DNA from: Paraburkholderia bryophila
GTDB lineage: Bacteria; Pseudomonadota; Gammaproteobacteria; Burkholderiales; Burkholderiaceae
Direction of reading: 5' to 3'
DNA: 64,000 nucleotides
Assembly (NCBI RefSeq): GCF_003269035.1
Contig: NZ_QLTK01000001.1
Span: 1 to 64,000, forward strand
Part shown: positions 33,992-43,127 of the stretch, in pieces
Numbering within the stretch: position 1 is the first letter of the stretch
Layout of the letters: every line of letters starts with the position of its first letter
The notes under the pieces: generated by a model
Database searches by the model: none
Told to the model about the DNA's origin: nothing
Seen by the model: the letters and a program-made list of their open reading frames with translations, nothing else
Made by a program: the position numbers and the translations under genes

Positions 33992-35824
33992 ATGAGCGAA
34001 CTGAATCCTTCCCCGCGTGACGCCAGCGCAGACCACCGCGCGAGCGGCCCGCAAGCCATGACGCCGTCCGAAGCCTTCGTCGAAACCCTGGCGGCCAATG
34101 GTGTGACCGACATGTTCGGCATCATGGGCTCGGCGTTCATGGACGCGATGGACATCTTCGCGCCCGCCGGCATCCGCCTGATTCCCGTGGTTCACGAGCA
34201 AGGCGCCGGTCATATGGCCGACGGTTATTCGCGTGTATCGGGCCGTCATGGCGTGGTGATCGGCCAGAACGGCCCGGGCATCAGCAACTGCGTCACGGCG
34301 ATCGCGGCGGCCTACTGGGCGCATAGCCCGGTGGTGATCGTCACGCCGGAGGCCGGCACCATGGGTATCGGCCTGGGCGGCTTCCAGGAAGCCAAACAGC
34401 TGCCCATGTTCCAGGAGTTCACCAAGTACCAGGGCCACGTCACGCACCCGGCACGGATGGCGGAATTCACCGGCCGCTGCTTTGACCGCGCCATGGCGGA
34501 AATGGGCCCGACCCAGCTGAACATTCCGCGCGATTACTTCTACGGCCAGGTCAAGGTGGAGATTCCGCAACCGCAGCGGCTCGACCGCGGCGCCGGCGGC
34601 GATCAGCGTCTGGACGAAGCCGCCGAACTGCTCGCGCAGGCCAGGTTCCCCGTGATCATTTCCGGCGGCGGCGTGGTGATGGCCGACGCCGTCGAGGAAT
34701 GCAAGGCACTCGCCGAGCGCCTCGGCGCGCCGGTGGTCAACAGCTATCTGCACAACGACTCGTTCCCGGCGAATCATCCGCTGTGGTGTGGTCCGCTCGG
34801 CTATCAGGGCTCCAAGGCGGCGATGAAGCTGCTGTCGCGCGCCGACGTGGTGATCGCGCTCGGCTCGCGGCTCGGGCCGTTCGGCACGCTGCCGCAGCAC
34901 GGCATGGACTACTGGCCGACCCAGGCGAAGATCATTCAGATCGACGCCGATCACAAGATGCTCGGCCTCGTGAAGAAGATCTCGGTCGGCATCTGCGGCG
35001 ATGCGAAGGCGGCCGCCGTCGCGCTGACGCAGCGCCTGGCCGATCGCAAGATTGCCTGCGACGCCACCCGCAACGAACGCGGCGATCAGATCGCATCGGA
35101 AAAAGCGGCGTGGGAAAAAGAACTCGACGAGTGGACCCACGAACGCGACCCGTACAGTCTCGACATGATCGAAGAGCAGAAACAGGAACGCACGCCGGGC
35201 GGCGGCACGTATCTGCATCCGCGCCAGGTGCTGCGCGAACTGGAAAAGGCCATGCCGGAAGACGTCATGGTCTCGACCGATATCGGCAACATCAACTCGG
35301 TGTCGAACAGTTACCTGCGCTTCAACAAACCGCGCAGCTTCTTCGCAGCGATGAGCTGGGGCAATTGCGGCTACGCGTTCCCGACGATCATCGGCGCGAA
35401 GGTCGCGGCACCGCACCGCCCTGCTATTTCGTATGCCGGCGACGGCGCGTGGGGCATGAGCATGATGGAAACCATGACCTGCGTGCGCCACAACATTCCG
35501 GTGACGGCCGTGGTGTTTCATAACCGTCAATGGGGTGCGGAGAAGAAGAACCAGGTGGACTTCTACAACCGCCGCTTCGTCGCCGGTGAACTGGACAACC
35601 AGAGCTTCGCGGAGATCGCGAAGGCGATGGGCGCCGAAGGAATCGTGGTGGATCGCCTCGAAGACGTGGGCCCCGCGTTGAAACGCGCCATCGATCTGCA
35701 GATGAATCACGGCAAGACCACGATCATCGAGATCATGTGCACCCGCGAACTGGGCGACCCGTTCCGCCGCGATGCGCTGTCCAAACCGGTGCGCATGCTC
35801 GACAAGTACAAGGACTACGTTTGA
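33992..35824 (+). CDS. xsc: sulfoacetaldehyde acetyltransferase Xsc
   Basis: This 610-residue thiamine-diphosphate enzyme converts sulfoacetaldehyde and phosphate to acetyl phosphate and sulfite. It is the central step of all C2-sulfonate routes here. The acetolactate synthase-like layout is visible: N-terminal PYR domain (EAFVETLAANGVTDMFGIMG, with HEQGAGHMADGYSR), a central domain (GSKAAMKLLSRADVVIALGSRLGPFGTL), and a C-terminal PP domain with GDGAWGMSMMETMT as the ThDP/Mg motif. The length and opening of the protein match Xsc rather than acetolactate synthase. It has an AAGAGCC-GGAG start region and is followed by pta. Confidence 0.93.
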   Translation: MSELNPSPRDASADHRASGPQAMTPSEAFVETLAANGVTDMFGIMGSAFMDAMDIFAPAGIRLIPVVHEQGAGHMADGYSRVSGRHGVVIGQNGPGISNCVTAIAAAYWAHSPVVIVTPEAGTMGIGLGGFQEAKQLPMFQEFTKYQGHVTHPARMAEFTGRCFDRAMAEMGPTQLNIPRDYFYGQVKVEIPQPQRLDRGAGGDQRLDEAAELLAQARFPVIISGGGVVMADAVEECKALAERLGAPVVNSYLHNDSFPANHPLWCGPLGYQGSKAAMKLLSRADVVIALGSRLGPFGTLPQHGMDYWPTQAKIIQIDADHKMLGLVKKISVGICGDAKAAAVALTQRLADRKIACDATRNERGDQIASEKAAWEKELDEWTHERDPYSLDMIEEQKQERTPGGGTYLHPRQVLRELEKAMPEDVMVSTDIGNINSVSNSYLRFNKPRSFFAAMSWGNCGYAFPTIIGAKVAAPHRPAISYAGDGAWGMSMMETMTCVRHNIPVTAVVFHNRQWGAEKKNQVDFYNRRFVAGELDNQSFAEIAKAMGAEGIVVDRLEDVGPALKRAIDLQMNHGKTTIIEIMCTRELGDPFRRDALSKPVRMLDKYKDYV

Positions 35825-35846
35825 GCACGGCAGGCGTCTGAGCGGC

Positions 35847-35936
35847 GGCGGGCTCCGGTTTTCATCTTGTCGTTCGAGGCGGCCGGAGCCCGCCGTGCCT
35901 GCAGGCCGCCGCTTCGAACGCCGCTTGCGGCGTTCG
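35847..35936 (+). promoter_or_regulatory. two strong hairpins between xsc and pta
   Basis: Perfect arms GGCGGGCTCCGG/CCGGAGCCCGCC (35847-35858 and 35883-35894) are followed by CGAACGCCGC-TT-GCGGCGTTCG at 35915-35936. Neither has a T run, so they look like processing or attenuation structures rather than a full terminator. They may set the Xsc:Pta ratio. Confidence 0.55.
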
Positions 35937-35989
35937 TCTGCATGGCCGCTTCGCTGCGCGTTTTGCGGCCTCCGTCACCGGGCATTGCC

Positions 35990-37009
35990 ATGAAAGCCAT
36001 TCTTCGCATCATCGACCAGGCGCGCGCGTCGCCCATGCGGATCGTGCTGAGTGAAGCCGACGATCCACGCGTGCTGCAGGCCGCGCAGCGCGCGAGCCGT
36101 GAAGGCGTCGCGCGGATCGTGCTGGTGGGCGACGCCGCGCGCATTCGCGAGGCCGCCGCGAGCTTCGATATCGATCTGTCCGGTATGGAACTGGTCGACC
36201 CCGCAAGTTCCTCACACGCCGCTCCATATGCCGACGAACTGTTCGCGCTGCGCGGCAAGAAAGGCATGACGCTGGATCAGGCGCAACAGGAAATCCTCAA
36301 GCCGCTGTGCTTCGCGAACCTGATGGTGCGTCTCGGCGACGCCGACGGTTCCGTGTCCGGCGCGGTCAACACCACCGCCGACGTGGTGCGCACCGCGATT
36401 CAGGTGATCGGCATTGCGCCGTCGTTCAAACTCGTGTCGAGCTTCTTCCTGATGATGTTGTGCGAACCGTTCCATACGCTCAAGGGTGGGCTGATCTTTT
36501 CCGATTGCGCGCTCGTGGTCGAACCCGATGCCGAGCAGCTCGCCGAGATCGCGATTGCGGCGGCCGACAGCGGACGCAGCCTGCTGATGGATGAACCGCG
36601 TGTCGCCATGCTGTCGTTTTCGACCAGCGGCAGCGCGCATCATGCAGCGGTCGATAAAGTGGTCAACGCGACGCACATGGTGCAGGAACGTCGGCCGCAT
36701 CTCATGATCGACGGCGACGTGCAGCTCGACGCCGCGATCGTCGCCGAAATCGCGCTGCGCAAGGTCAAGCATTCGCAGGTCGAGGGACACGCGAACGTGC
36801 TGGTGTTTCCGAGTCTCGAAGCGGGCAACATCGGCTATAAGCTGGCGGAGCGGATTGGCGGCGCGAAGGCGATTGGGCCGCTGTTGCAGGGCTTGCAGAA
36901 GCCGGCCAACGATCTCTCGCGCGGATGTAGCGCGGACGATATTTACTATGTGATCGCCGTGACGGCGGTGCAGGCCCAGGCGGCGCTCGCGCGCGCCGGA
37001 TCCTGTTAG
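35990..37009 (+). CDS. pta: phosphate acetyltransferase Pta
   Basis: This 339-residue short-form phosphotransacetylase converts acetyl phosphate from Xsc and CoA to acetyl-CoA. The family opening [25 protein letters not shown], the [14 protein letters not shown] region, [19 protein letters not shown] and the C-terminal [21 protein letters not shown] are all present. Start is the ATG before KAILRI; an in-frame extension into the intergenic hairpins adds 41 residues and was rejected. Immediately downstream of xsc, as in many sulfonate-degrading bacteria. No acetate kinase gene is in the window. Confidence 0.92.
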   Translation: MKAILRIIDQARASPMRIVLSEADDPRVLQAAQRASREGVARIVLVGDAARIREAAASFDIDLSGMELVDPASSSHAAPYADELFALRGKKGMTLDQAQQEILKPLCFANLMVRLGDADGSVSGAVNTTADVVRTAIQVIGIAPSFKLVSSFFLMMLCEPFHTLKGGLIFSDCALVVEPDAEQLAEIAIAAADSGRSLLMDEPRVAMLSFSTSGSAHHAAVDKVVNATHMVQERRPHLMIDGDVQLDAAIVAEIALRKVKHSQVEGHANVLVFPSLEAGNIGYKLAERIGGAKAIGPLLQGLQKPANDLSRGCSADDIYYVIAVTAVQAQAALARAGSC

Positions 37010-37093
37010 TCGGTTTACCATGATGAGCTCACCACTTATACGGAACGGGAAATGATCGGATAGTGAGCCGGTGACTAACACGGAGAGTTCACT

Positions 37094-37981
37094 ATGCGTA
37101 TTTTTCTGACGGGCGCGACGGGTTTCATCGGTTCGGCCCTCGTTCCCGAGCTCATCGCAGCGGGCCATCAGGTGATCGGCATGACGCGTTCTGACACGGG
37201 CGCGCGGGCGCTTGCCGATGCGGGCGCCGAAGTGCATCGCGGCACGCTCGAGGACACCGCGAGCTTGCGCGACGGCGCGGCGAAAGCGGATGCCGTCATC
37301 CACGCGGCCTTCGATCACGATTTCTCGAACTTCGTCGCGAACTGCGAAAAGGACCAGCGGGCCATCGCCGCACTCGCGTCCTCGCTCACCGGCTCGGATC
37401 GTCCGCTCCTCATCACGTCCGGGACGGGCATGGGCAGCGGCGAACACGGCGAGCCGGCGAGCGAAGACGTTTTCAATGCCCACCATCCGAATCCGCGAAT
37501 TGCCACGGAACGGGCGGGCCATGCGCTGCTCGACGCCGGTATCAATGTGTCGGTCATGCGGCTGCCGCAAGTTCACAACCCCTTCAAACAAGGGCTGATC
37601 TCGCCACTGGTTGCCATCGCCCGGGAGAAAGGCGTGGTGGCCTATGTGGGCGAGGGACGCAATCGCTGGCCCGCGGGGCATCTTTCCGATGTCGCGCGTC
37701 TGTACCGGCTTGCGATCGAAAAGCGCGAGCCGGGGGCTCGTTATCATGCGGTCGGAGAAGAAGGCGTGAGTAGCCGCGAGATTGCCGCGTCGCTCGGACG
37801 CGGTCTGAACCTGCCGGTCGTTTCCATCTCGCAGGACGAAGCGGCGGCGCATTTCGGATGGATGGCGATGTTCGTCGGTCTGGATATGCCGGCTTCGAGC
37901 GCGTTGACGCAGGCGCGGCTGGGCTGGAAGCCGACGGGTCCGACGCTGATCAGCGATCTCGACCAGGCGCGATACGTGTAG
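37094..37981 (+). CDS. NAD-dependent epimerase/dehydratase-like protein, 295 aa
   Basis: This is an extended short-chain dehydrogenase with the Rossmann motif TGATGFIGSALVPELIAAG at residues 7-25. A Tyr-x-x-x-Lys is not clear; ATERAGHALLDAG holds that position, as in the atypical NmrA-like/YbjT-like group. PAGHLSDVARLYRLAIE matches the later conserved region. It may be a NADP-binding sensor or reductase. An inverted element TCACC...GGTGA lies in the gap after pta; the gene could be independently transcribed. Reaction unknown. Confidence 0.8.
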   Translation: MRIFLTGATGFIGSALVPELIAAGHQVIGMTRSDTGARALADAGAEVHRGTLEDTASLRDGAAKADAVIHAAFDHDFSNFVANCEKDQRAIAALASSLTGSDRPLLITSGTGMGSGEHGEPASEDVFNAHHPNPRIATERAGHALLDAGINVSVMRLPQVHNPFKQGLISPLVAIAREKGVVAYVGEGRNRWPAGHLSDVARLYRLAIEKREPGARYHAVGEEGVSSREIAASLGRGLNLPVVSISQDEAAAHFGWMAMFVGLDMPASSALTQARLGWKPTGPTLISDLDQARYV

Positions 37982-38087
37982 CGGTTGCTAAGCGTCGAGC
38001 GTTGGACTTTGGACGTTGGCCGTTGAAGCAGCGCTGAGGGCTGCGCCGGGTTATCGCGTCAACAATCGCGCTATTGAGCCGGGCGGC

Positions 38088-38510
38088 CTATGCCGCCCGG
38101 TCCGTCGACGCAACCACGCAACCACCGCATGAGCGCGCCCTGCCCGTTCGCAGGCGCCCGGCGCTCACCGTCGTTTCGGCACCGCACTCGCACCGGCAAG
38201 CCCACAATCCATTGCCAACATACTGCTGCGTGATCAGTTGGCCGAAAACCTCGCCGCTTTTCAGCGCGGGCGAGCCGGGGCGCGAGCGCCACACACGCCG
38301 CTGCTCCCGGCAACCGCAATCCTGCACGTCACCACTCTCGACGCTCTGCAGCGCGGCCGTCACCTGGCCGCCGCACCGGCATTGCCACAGCCACGACTCC
38401 GCGCCGCGGTATTCGAGCGCGACGAGATCGCCGAAGGAGCGACCAGCGAGATCGCGACGCGGCGGAAAGGGCCATTGAGGCGGCAGAGGACGGCGGATAC
38501 GTTTGTTCAC
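38088..38510 (-). CDS. small protein with two Cys-rich zinc-ribbon-like repeats
   Basis: Two similar 45-residue units are seen: GRSFGDLVALEYRG...WQCRCGG...CGC and GEVFGQLITQQYVG...CRCECGAETTV...CGGC. Each has a C-x-C-G pair followed later by a C-G-C pair, which could bind zinc. Such G-x-x-F-G-x-L units occur at the start of phage and plasmid proteins with HNH or AP2 domains, but no such domain is present here. It faces convergently with the epimerase-like gene. Function unknown. Confidence 0.65.
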   Translation of the reverse strand: MNKRIRRPLPPQWPFPPRRDLAGRSFGDLVALEYRGAESWLWQCRCGGQVTAALQSVESGDVQDCGCREQRRVWRSRPGSPALKSGEVFGQLITQQYVGNGLWACRCECGAETTVSAGRLRTGRARSCGGCVVASTDRAA

Positions 38511-38698
38511 ACGGGGTAAATGGGCGCTATGTGGGATTGCTCACACTTTGTTTCAATTTGTTCCAACTGCCTACAGGCCCCGCCCAGCAAGGCTTGGCGG
38601 CTTGAAACGGACCTCGCGCGCCGTTGCGCTTCATGGCGCAGGGTGAAGATTTCAAACGCGGGACCGTTAAAGGATTCAACAGATGGGGAACATATACC

Positions 38699-39010
38699 AT
38701 GAAGATTGAATCCGGCAATTATCCGCTCGCGGCTCGGCAAAGCGGCGCACGAGGCGCAACCGTCAATAGCGATGCGGAGGGCGCGGTCGAGTCCGTGCAA
38801 CAGGTCGGCGCCGCCGACGCGCAGAATTCGACGGTCAGTCTCTCGGCAAGGTCTGCGGTGCACACCTCCGGCGATTCGGACATCGACACGGCGAAGGTCG
38901 AGTCGATCAAGGCCGCGCTGCGCGACGGTAGCTACCAGATCGACGCCGGCAAAATCGCCGATGGCATGCTCGGCCACGCGCGTGATTTGCTGCAAACGAA
39001 AACGGCCTGA
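38699..39010 (+). CDS. FlgM-like anti-sigma-28 factor, 103 aa
   Basis: The C-terminal half has the FlgM signature DTAKVESIKAALRDGSYQID followed by AGKIADGMLGHARDLL. This segment binds the flagellar sigma factor FliA and keeps it inactive until FlgM is secreted. The N-terminal half (about 60 residues) is low complexity and disordered-like, as usual. I start at the ATG of MKIESGNYPLAAR. No flagellar genes are adjacent, so this may be a second FlgM paralogue or an isolated one. Name withheld for that reason. Confidence 0.72.
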   Translation: MKIESGNYPLAARQSGARGATVNSDAEGAVESVQQVGAADAQNSTVSLSARSAVHTSGDSDIDTAKVESIKAALRDGSYQIDAGKIADGMLGHARDLLQTKTA

Positions 39011-39207
39011 TCGTAGCCGCCTATAGGACAGCCGTCGGCGTAACGCTATCGAGCGCTTTGCCGCCCCTCTTCCCGTAAGATTTCCACGCGCTCAACGCGG
39101 CAACGACGCGCGTCTGCCTGCCCTCGCCTGTCGCCTGACGAATGAGGGAATAAACGGCCCTCGCAAATAGTCTTGCAAGGAAAGCAGACACGGAAGAGGT
39201 GGTCAAA

Positions 39208-39525
39208 ATGGACATCATCGGCATGGCCCGCGCGTCGGGCATGGCAGTCATCCTCGACGGCAGAATCGGCCGCGAGGAGTATCAGAGCGTATGCGGTTCC
39301 ATAACGGCGTTACAGCGCTTCGCCGAAGCGATACGTCATCGTGCAACGAATCAGAACGATGCGATAACGCAGCGGTCATCGGCGGCCAGGCCCTCTGCCC
39401 GGCTAGCCTTACGTCTCATTCGATTGCGCACGGCGCACCTTGCCCGCACGAAGCGGGCGCGCCGTACTCACCAGAAAGCGGTTGCTAAGGCAATGGCCGG
39501 CAGATTCGCCGCGACCGCGAATTGA
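39208..39525 (+). CDS. hypothetical basic protein, 105 aa
   Basis: A conserved-looking N terminus MDIIGMARASGMAVILDGRI with GREEYQSVCGS is of a type found in many Burkholderiaceae small proteins; the rest is Arg-rich (ARLALRLIRLRTAHLARTKRARRTHQK). No known domain is seen. The stop overlaps the TTG start of the next gene by 4 bases. It may bind nucleic acid, but that is only suggested by charge. A GTG three codons earlier is also possible. Confidence 0.6.
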   Translation: MDIIGMARASGMAVILDGRIGREEYQSVCGSITALQRFAEAIRHRATNQNDAITQRSSAARPSARLALRLIRLRTAHLARTKRARRTHQKAVAKAMAGRFAATAN

Positions 39526-40295
39526 ACATCCCGATGCAATCCATTCTGCGCCGTTTGCAACTCGGGTCGGGTGTGGTGCTGCTCGTCTATCTTTTTCTCC
39601 ACCTGGTCAATCATGCACTCGGGATCTGGTCACTGGAGCTTGCCGGACACGGACTCGCCCTGGCGCTGCGACTCTGGCGCAGCAAGGCCGGCACGGTCGC
39701 GCTGTACGGTGCGGCGTTGCTGCATTTTTCGCTGGCGGTGCGCACGATCTATGACCGTCGCCACTGGACGTTGCCACCCGCCGAGTGGATCCGCCTTTGG
39801 GCAGGCCTTAGCCTGCCGCTGCTGCTCATCCGCCACGCGGTGACAACGCGCCTCGCGTCCTCGCTCTATGGTTTTGAACCCGACTATGAACGCGTCATCG
39901 TCGCGCTGCTCATGAGCGGCACGCAGGGTTTGCAACTTGCTCTGCTCGCGCCCGGCTGGATCCACGGATGCCTGGGACTGTGGTTCCGGTTGCGCCACTA
40001 TCCGTTGGCTCGCCGGTTGAAGCCTGCGCTGCTGGCACTCGTCACGCTGTTGCCGCTGCTGTCCGCGCTGGGATTTTTCCGGATGATGCGCGCCGTCGAG
40101 GCCAGGAACCTGACCCTTCCTGCGCTCGATCCGAAGCTGGTTGCACATCAGTTCGCCCTCGAAGGCTGGCGTCATAACCTCGTCACGTTTTATCTGGCGG
40201 TGATCGCGAGTGCTTTTATCGCGGGCCAGTTGCGCAACGGGCTTGAGCGTCGACGATTGCAGAAAGAGCTCGATAGTCGGCGCGACGTTGCGTAA
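39522..40295 (+). CDS. orphan membrane-anchor protein like the N terminus of class III cyclases
   Basis: This 257-residue protein has about five hydrophobic segments with His residues at LVYLFLHLVNHALG, ALLHFSLAVRTIYDRRHW, PLLLIRHAVTTRLASSLYG and APGWIHGCLGLWFRLRHY. This arrangement resembles the membrane domain (cytochrome b-like) found at the N terminus of some bacterial adenylate/guanylate cyclases with a ferredoxin-like linker. No cyclase or ferredoxin domain follows: after the stop codon at 40293 there are 74 noncoding bases and then an opposing gene. It could be a truncated relic or a stand-alone protein. The ATG at 39534 is a likely start in place of the TTG. Confidence 0.62.
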   Translation: MNIPMQSILRRLQLGSGVVLLVYLFLHLVNHALGIWSLELAGHGLALALRLWRSKAGTVALYGAALLHFSLAVRTIYDRRHWTLPPAEWIRLWAGLSLPLLLIRHAVTTRLASSLYGFEPDYERVIVALLMSGTQGLQLALLAPGWIHGCLGLWFRLRHYPLARRLKPALLALVTLLPLLSALGFFRMMRAVEARNLTLPALDPKLVAHQFALEGWRHNLVTFYLAVIASAFIAGQLRNGLERRRLQKELDSRRDVA

Positions 40296-40369
40296 TGGCG
40301 GCAGCTTTTGTCCATCGTCGTGGTGACTTCTAATCACGGGAGTGAGCCGATCGAATGCCGCGTAATCGC

Positions 40370-40879
40370 TCAAGCCGCGCCATGCGCGGCGATGTTGCGG
40401 TATTGCCCTTTGAAGTACAGCAGTGGCTGCGTCGTCGTCGCTTCTTGCCGGTCTAACGCTTTCACTTCTCCAATCACGATCAGGTGATCGCCCGCGGCGT
40501 GTTCGGCGTAAATTTCGCAATCGAGCCAATGGAGGCTGCCGGCAATGATCGGATTACCCAGCGGCGATTCGCACCAGTCGACTCCGTGCCACTTGTCCGT
40601 GCCACGTCGAGCGAACTGGTTGGAGATCCTGACCTGCTCGTCCGACAGGATATTGACCACGAATCGACCTGACTCGCGAATCCTGGGATAGCTGGCCGAA
40701 CTGGACATTACGCTGAACGAAACCAGCGGCGGGCTTGTCGACACGCTATAGAACGACTGGCAGGTGAAGCCGATCGGCTCACCATCGACGTATGACGCAA
40801 TCACCGTGATACCGGACGCGTAATGCCCGAGCGATTCGCGAAAGCTCAATGGCTCGATGGCCGTGTTGGAACGTGACAT
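40370..40879 (-). CDS. flavin reductase domain protein in the mes operon, 169 aa
   Basis: This is a split-barrel FMN-binding reductase of the flavin reductase-like family. The family start SFRESLGHYASGITVIAS is followed by GFTCQSFYSVSTSPPLVSFSV, SGRFVVNILSDEQ and DHLIVIGEVKALD. It lies 32 bases downstream of mesD on the same strand. Known partners of this kind supply reduced flavin to oxygen-using enzymes, which suits the report that MesD/MesX needs oxygen. Start at the ATG before SRSNTAIEPLSFR; the longer frame adds 46 non-family residues. Confidence 0.8.
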   Translation of the reverse strand: MSRSNTAIEPLSFRESLGHYASGITVIASYVDGEPIGFTCQSFYSVSTSPPLVSFSVMSSSASYPRIRESGRFVVNILSDEQVRISNQFARRGTDKWHGVDWCESPLGNPIIAGSLHWLDCEIYAEHAAGDHLIVIGEVKALDRQEATTTQPLLYFKGQYRNIAAHGAA

Positions 40880-40911
40880 GGTAGATACCGAATACGGGGG
40901 GCGGCTCGGAA

Positions 40912-41940
40912 TTAGTTCGACAGTGCTTTCCGGACGATTTCCGCGCCCGCACTCAAGGCTTCCAGCTTGCCTTTCGCTATGGCACGAGACAGGGGAGCCA
41001 TGCCGCAGTTGGTGCAAGGATAGAGCTTGTCGGCATCCACAAACTGAAGTGCTTTTCGCAACGTGCTGGCGACTTCCTCGGGTGTTTCAACGGTATTGCT
41101 AGCCACGTCGATGGCCCCGACCATCACTTTCTTGCCGCGGATAAGCTCGATCAGTTCCATCGGAACGTGCGAGTTGTGACATTCCAGCGAAACCATGCCG
41201 ATACTGGATTTTTGCAGCTTGGGGAAGGCTTCCTCGTATTGCCGCCACTCCGACCCCAGCGTCTTCTTCCAGTCCGTATTGGCCTTGATGCCATAGCCAT
41301 AGCAAATATGCACGGCGGTTTCACACTTGAGACCTTCAATTGCCCTTTCCAGGGTCGCGACGCCCCATTCATTCACCTCATCGAAGAAAACATTGAATGC
41401 GGGCTCGTCGAATTGAATGATATCGACGCCGGCGGCTTCCAGTTCTTTCGCTTCCTCGTTCAGGATCTTTGCGAACTCCCAGGCCAGCTTTTCGCGACTC
41501 TTGTAATGATCGTCGTAAAGCGTATCGATCATCGTCATCGGGCCGGGCAGCGCCCATTTGATGGGTTGTTTCGTTTGCTGGCGCAAAAACCTGGCATGTT
41601 CGACAAAGACCGGTTTTTGTCGGGCAACCGCATCGACCACCGTCGGCACGCTCGCATCATAGCGATCGCGAATTCGAACAGTCCTGCGGTTCTCGAAATC
41701 GACGCCGCTGAGGTGCTCGATAAACGTGGTCACGAAATGCTGGCGCGTTTGCTCGCCGTCACTGACGATATCGATGCCCGCATGTTGCTGTTCCTGCAGC
41801 GACAAACGCAAGGCATCCTGTTTGCCCTCGATCAATCCCTGATCCTGCAATTTCCAGGGTGACCAGAGTTTCTCGGGCTCCGCAAGCCAGGAGGGTTTGG
41901 GTAAGCTGCCGGCAGTTGAAGTAGGTAATAGTTTTTTCAC
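40912..41940 (-). CDS. mesD: folate-independent methionine synthase MesD (core MetE family)
   Basis: This 342-residue protein corresponds to the C-terminal catalytic barrel of MetE without the N-terminal folate half. The opening KKLLPTSTAGSLPKPSWL, the pterin-free WALPGPMTMIDTLYD, and the zinc ligands in VHICYGYG, SLECHNS and PCTNCGMAPLSR are visible. The MesD group of core-MetE proteins makes methionine from homocysteine together with MesX. I chose the GTG at 41940 with AAGG nine bases upstream, because a start at 41991 would overlap mesX. It lies between mesX and the flavin reductase gene. Confidence 0.85.
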   Translation of the reverse strand: MKKLLPTSTAGSLPKPSWLAEPEKLWSPWKLQDQGLIEGKQDALRLSLQEQQHAGIDIVSDGEQTRQHFVTTFIEHLSGVDFENRRTVRIRDRYDASVPTVVDAVARQKPVFVEHARFLRQQTKQPIKWALPGPMTMIDTLYDDHYKSREKLAWEFAKILNEEAKELEAAGVDIIQFDEPAFNVFFDEVNEWGVATLERAIEGLKCETAVHICYGYGIKANTDWKKTLGSEWRQYEEAFPKLQKSSIGMVSLECHNSHVPMELIELIRGKKVMVGAIDVASNTVETPEEVASTLRKALQFVDADKLYPCTNCGMAPLSRAIAKGKLEALSAGAEIVRKALSN

Positions 41941-41966
41941 GGTAGACAACCTTGCTTTTTTGTTAA

Positions 41967-42950
41967 TCAAAGAGCGTAGCCAGCGGACCACTTCTCAAGA
42001 ATGGTTTGGTATGGTTTGATAAATTGCTCCTCGACAAACCTTCCCTGCTCAACTGCCAGCCGGCTACGTTCTTCCCGATCGTAATCAATTCGAGTCAAAG
42101 AAAAATCATGGTGCGTCAAACTGGGCTGATAGGATTTTCCTGCGGGAGAATTCGCATTGTAAATTTCGGGCCGGTAAATCTTCTGGAAGGTATCCATCGT
42201 GCTGATTGTGCTGATGAGCTCGAGATTGGTGTAATCGGCAAGCAAGTCTCCGGTAAAGTAAAAAGCTAAAGGCGCAACGCTATTCGGAGGCATGAAATAG
42301 CGAACCTTCAACCCCATCTTTGCGAAATATTCGTCAGTCAACGAGTATTCGTTCTGCTGGTACTCGACCCCTAATACAGGGTGCTGATTGACCGTCCGGT
42401 GATAGGTCTTGCTACTCGAAACGCTTAGACATATAACGGGTGGCTTGGTGAAATTATCCCAGTAAGCGCTGGAATTCACAAAGCATTTGAACAGATTTCC
42501 ATGCAGATCCCCAAAATTATCTGGCGTGCTGAACCCGGGCTGTTCCTTGTTGTGCTCCCGCAATACCACACTGAAGTCATAATCTCGTACATAAGAGGAA
42601 AAGTTGTTCCCCGCAATGCCTTCAATGCGTTTGCCGGTTTTTCGATCGACAATATTCGTCTTCAATATTTCGATCAAGGGGAGCGCGTTACCACCGCCCT
42701 CGCCCTCGAGATTCATCGCTACGGAAATTATTTCAAGCTTGACCGCATAACGATTGCCTTCAGGATTATCCCAATGCGCCAACGCATTGAAACGATCGTC
42801 AATCATTCTGAAGGTGTTGCGCAAGTTCTCCTCGCGGCTCTTTCCTCTAGCCAGATTCGCGAAGTTGGTCGTGATACGCGTATTTTCTGAAGGATGATAG
42901 TCTTCATCGAAACGGATGCTGTTAATAGCAAATGTGAATTCTTGACTCAT
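41967..42950 (-). CDS. mesX: MesX, DUF1852 partner of MesD
   Basis: The 327-residue protein has the DUF1852 features: opening SQEFTFAINSIRFDEDYHPS, central ALAHWDNPEGNRYAVKLEII and VLREHNKEQPGF, and end SRLAVEQGRFVEEQFIKPY. DUF1852 is found beside MesD and was described as needed for its activity in a process that requires oxygen. Start at the ATG before SQEFTF; the longer frame adds 30 residues. The GC content is visibly lower than in flanking genes, a sign that the operon may have been acquired. The divergent LysR-type gene is probably its regulator. Confidence 0.85.
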   Translation of the reverse strand: MSQEFTFAINSIRFDEDYHPSENTRITTNFANLARGKSREENLRNTFRMIDDRFNALAHWDNPEGNRYAVKLEIISVAMNLEGEGGGNALPLIEILKTNIVDRKTGKRIEGIAGNNFSSYVRDYDFSVVLREHNKEQPGFSTPDNFGDLHGNLFKCFVNSSAYWDNFTKPPVICLSVSSSKTYHRTVNQHPVLGVEYQQNEYSLTDEYFAKMGLKVRYFMPPNSVAPLAFYFTGDLLADYTNLELISTISTMDTFQKIYRPEIYNANSPAGKSYQPSLTHHDFSLTRIDYDREERSRLAVEQGRFVEEQFIKPYQTILEKWSAGYAL

Positions 42951-43127
42951 GATGATCTTGCACCCTGATTTCTGAAATGAAAACTGCGTTCGTTCCTGGT
43001 TTTTCAATGCTTCCCGCAGGAAACCAATGGTCATGCTCACGGCGCGGCGTACGCGTTGTTTCGCGTAGGGACCCTATGCCGTGTTGCGATCAGAAGAAAA
43101 GTGACTGGAAGCGATGATATAGTCTCC

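Noticed and set aside
33965..35710. 581-codon open frame on the minus strand
   Set aside because: It is the complement of xsc; the xsc translation has full domain motifs, this one has none.
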